Positions 6,170 through 6,631 of a DNA stretch of 6,631 nt are shown one piece after another; within the stretch, counting starts at the first letter, position 1; every line of letters begins with the position of its first letter. Under the pieces are notes generated by a model that saw only the letters and a program-made list of their open reading frames with translations, ran no database searches and was not told where the DNA came from. The translations under genes and the position numbers were made by a program. Source of the stretch: an uncultured Prevotella sp. GTDB taxonomy: Bacteria > Bacteroidota > Bacteroidia > Bacteroidales > Bacteroidaceae. Location of the stretch: NCBI GenBank assembly GCA_937889855.1, contig CALBYK010000091.1, forward strand, positions 1 through 6,631, written 5' to 3'.

Positions 6170-6202
6170 GTTGTGTTTTCTCATTAAAATCAGTTATCTT
6201 TG
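6170..6202 (+). promoter_or_regulatory. Promoter of the XRE regulator and restriction locus
   Basis: TATCTTTG (6195-6202) matches TAnnTTTG. GTTG (6170-6173), 21 bp upstream, matches three of four bases of the -33 TTTG. The start is expected near 6208. A small dyad, ACAAC (6159-6163) with GTTGT (6170-6174), covers the -33 region and could be an operator for the downstream regulator, but this is only suggestive. Confidence 0.6.
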
Positions 6203-6210
6203 TAGGCAAA

Positions 6211-6261
6211 ATGGCAATAGCCAAATTGTAAATGGAACAAAGCGAAATACGTCTAAGATGA
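6211..6261 (+). other. Two tandem mini-ORFs in the leader of the XRE regulator gene
   Basis: Within a few bases of the predicted transcription start, ATG at 6211 opens a 6-codon frame (MAIAKL) ending in TAA at 6229-6231. That stop is followed directly by ATG (6232-6234), which opens a 9-codon frame (MEQSEIRLR) in the same phase. Its TGA (6259-6261) overlaps the regulator ATG as ATGA. The junctions TAAATG and ATGA are typical of translational coupling. Whether these peptides are made is unknown; they may be a leader that sets regulator dosage, or a decayed remnant of an upstream gene. Confidence 0.35.
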
Positions 6262-6518
6262 TAAAGGAAACAATATCTCCTGTTCAAAATGCAGGAACAC
6301 AAATGAGCCAAGAAGAAAAGCCATGGTTTAACCATTCACAGATGATAGCCAATATCATGTCCGCAAGAATGAAGGAACTTGGTATGACTCAAAAGATGTT
6401 GGCTGAGAAAATGAATTGTACCCAACAGTACATTTCAAAAATCTTAAAAGGGCATGAGAACCTTTCGCTTGAAGCCATCAGCAAAATAGAGAATGCTTTG
6501 GGTATTCACGTCCTGTAA
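6258..6518 (+). CDS. XRE-family helix-turn-helix regulator upstream of hsdR
   Basis: This 86-residue DNA-binding protein carries an HTH_3/XRE domain at about residues 29-83. LGMTQKMLAEKMNC (41-54) is the first helix pair, TQQYISKILKGHENLS (55-70) contains the recognition helix, and LEAISKIENALGI (71-83) closes the fold. The N-terminal 25 residues look disordered. The frame extends upstream to a TTG at 6171, but that lies inside the promoter, so the ATG at 6258 is chosen; a shorter start at 6303 also exists. It precedes hsdR by 52 bp of A/T-rich sequence with no TAnnTTTG, so the two are probably co-transcribed. In restriction-modification loci such small regulators often delay or limit restriction (C-protein-like control). 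An antitoxin of the HigA type is the main alternative, but no toxin gene is next to it. Confidence 0.83.
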   Translation: MIKETISPVQNAGTQMSQEEKPWFNHSQMIANIMSARMKELGMTQKMLAEKMNCTQQYISKILKGHENLSLEAISKIENALGIHVL

Positions 6519-6570
6519 ATGGATGAATAGCCATATTCTCATAAGTGTAACGATTAAAAATAAATAAGAT

Positions 6571-6631
6571 ATGCCTGTACAAAGTGAAGCAGCCCTCGAA
6601 AACGGACTTATAGACACTCTTCAAAAGATGA
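6571..6631 (+). CDS. hsdR: Type I restriction endonuclease subunit R, N-terminus (cut by window edge)
   Basis: Only the first 20 codons are present: MPVQSEAALENGLI then DTLQKM. The opening Q-S-E-A-x-LE-x-x-LI is the characteristic start of many HsdR proteins, the ATP-dependent translocase and nuclease subunit of type I restriction-modification systems. The nuclease (PD-ExK) and helicase motors would lie to the right of the window. The ATG follows the A/T-rich stretch AAAAATAAATAAGAT, a usual Bacteroidota start context without Shine-Dalgarno. The upstream XRE regulator and the serine recombinase remnant fit a defence locus. With so few residues the call depends on one motif, and hsdM and hsdS are not visible. 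Confidence 0.72.
   Translation, partial: MPVQSEAALENGLIDTLQKM

Noticed and set aside
5987..6184. 65-codon minus-strand frame over the recombinase remnant and regulator promoter
   Set aside because: The translation is low-complexity and hydrophobic with no family features; the plus strand has a clear HTH pattern.
6171..6257. Upstream TTG start extending the XRE regulator by 29 residues
   Set aside because: The extension would be encoded across the TATCTTTG promoter element and its translation (MCFLIKISYLC...) resembles no regulator N-terminus.

Overview
The window looks like chromosomal DNA from a Bacteroidales bacterium, probably Prevotella-like. The evidence is four good matches to the Bacteroidota -7 promoter element TAnnTTTG, mostly absent Shine-Dalgarno sites, and several protein families largely restricted to this phylum (DUF3575, DUF3868, DUF4230, DUF4738). 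Assignments rest on reading motifs by eye; no database search was possible.

Layout. (1) Positions 1-1063, minus strand: a promoter, a DUF3575 outer-membrane-type protein and the N-terminal 100 codons of a DUF3868 protein. This gene pair usually heads Mfa/FimA-type fimbrial or OmpA-like surface loci; the rest lies beyond the left edge. (2) Positions 1165-3991, minus strand: a probable three-gene operon made of a DUF4230 lipoprotein, a DUF4230 single-span membrane protein and an alanine/glycine:cation symporter (AGCS family), closed by a 13-bp-stem hairpin 3 nt after the last stop codon. (3) Positions 4109-5790, plus strand, divergent from the previous operon: a DUF4738 lipoprotein and menC (o-succinylbenzoate synthase, menaquinone biosynthesis) 16 bp apart. 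(4) Positions 5791-5964: a short array of imperfect palindromes whose loops share CAGCC, ending in a perfect 15-bp hairpin. (5) Positions 5965-6087: the C-terminal helix-turn-helix remnant of a serine recombinase, with no start codon. (6) Positions 6170-6631: visibly more A/T-rich DNA with its own promoter, two end-to-end mini-ORFs, an 86-residue XRE-type regulator, and the first 20 codons of a type I restriction subunit R (HsdR).

Regions 1-3 read as resident envelope, transport and quinone genes. Regions 4-6 read as the edge of an acquired defence locus: repeat array, dead recombinase, then regulator plus type I restriction system. The regulator sits directly upstream of hsdR with no recognisable promoter between them, so it probably controls or is co-transcribed with the restriction genes. 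The most unusual items are the CAGCC-loop palindrome array, the TAAATG / ATGA-linked mini-ORF leader in front of the regulator, and the paired DUF4230 genes linked to an amino-acid symporter. No tRNA, rRNA, CRISPR array or intact insertion sequence was seen.
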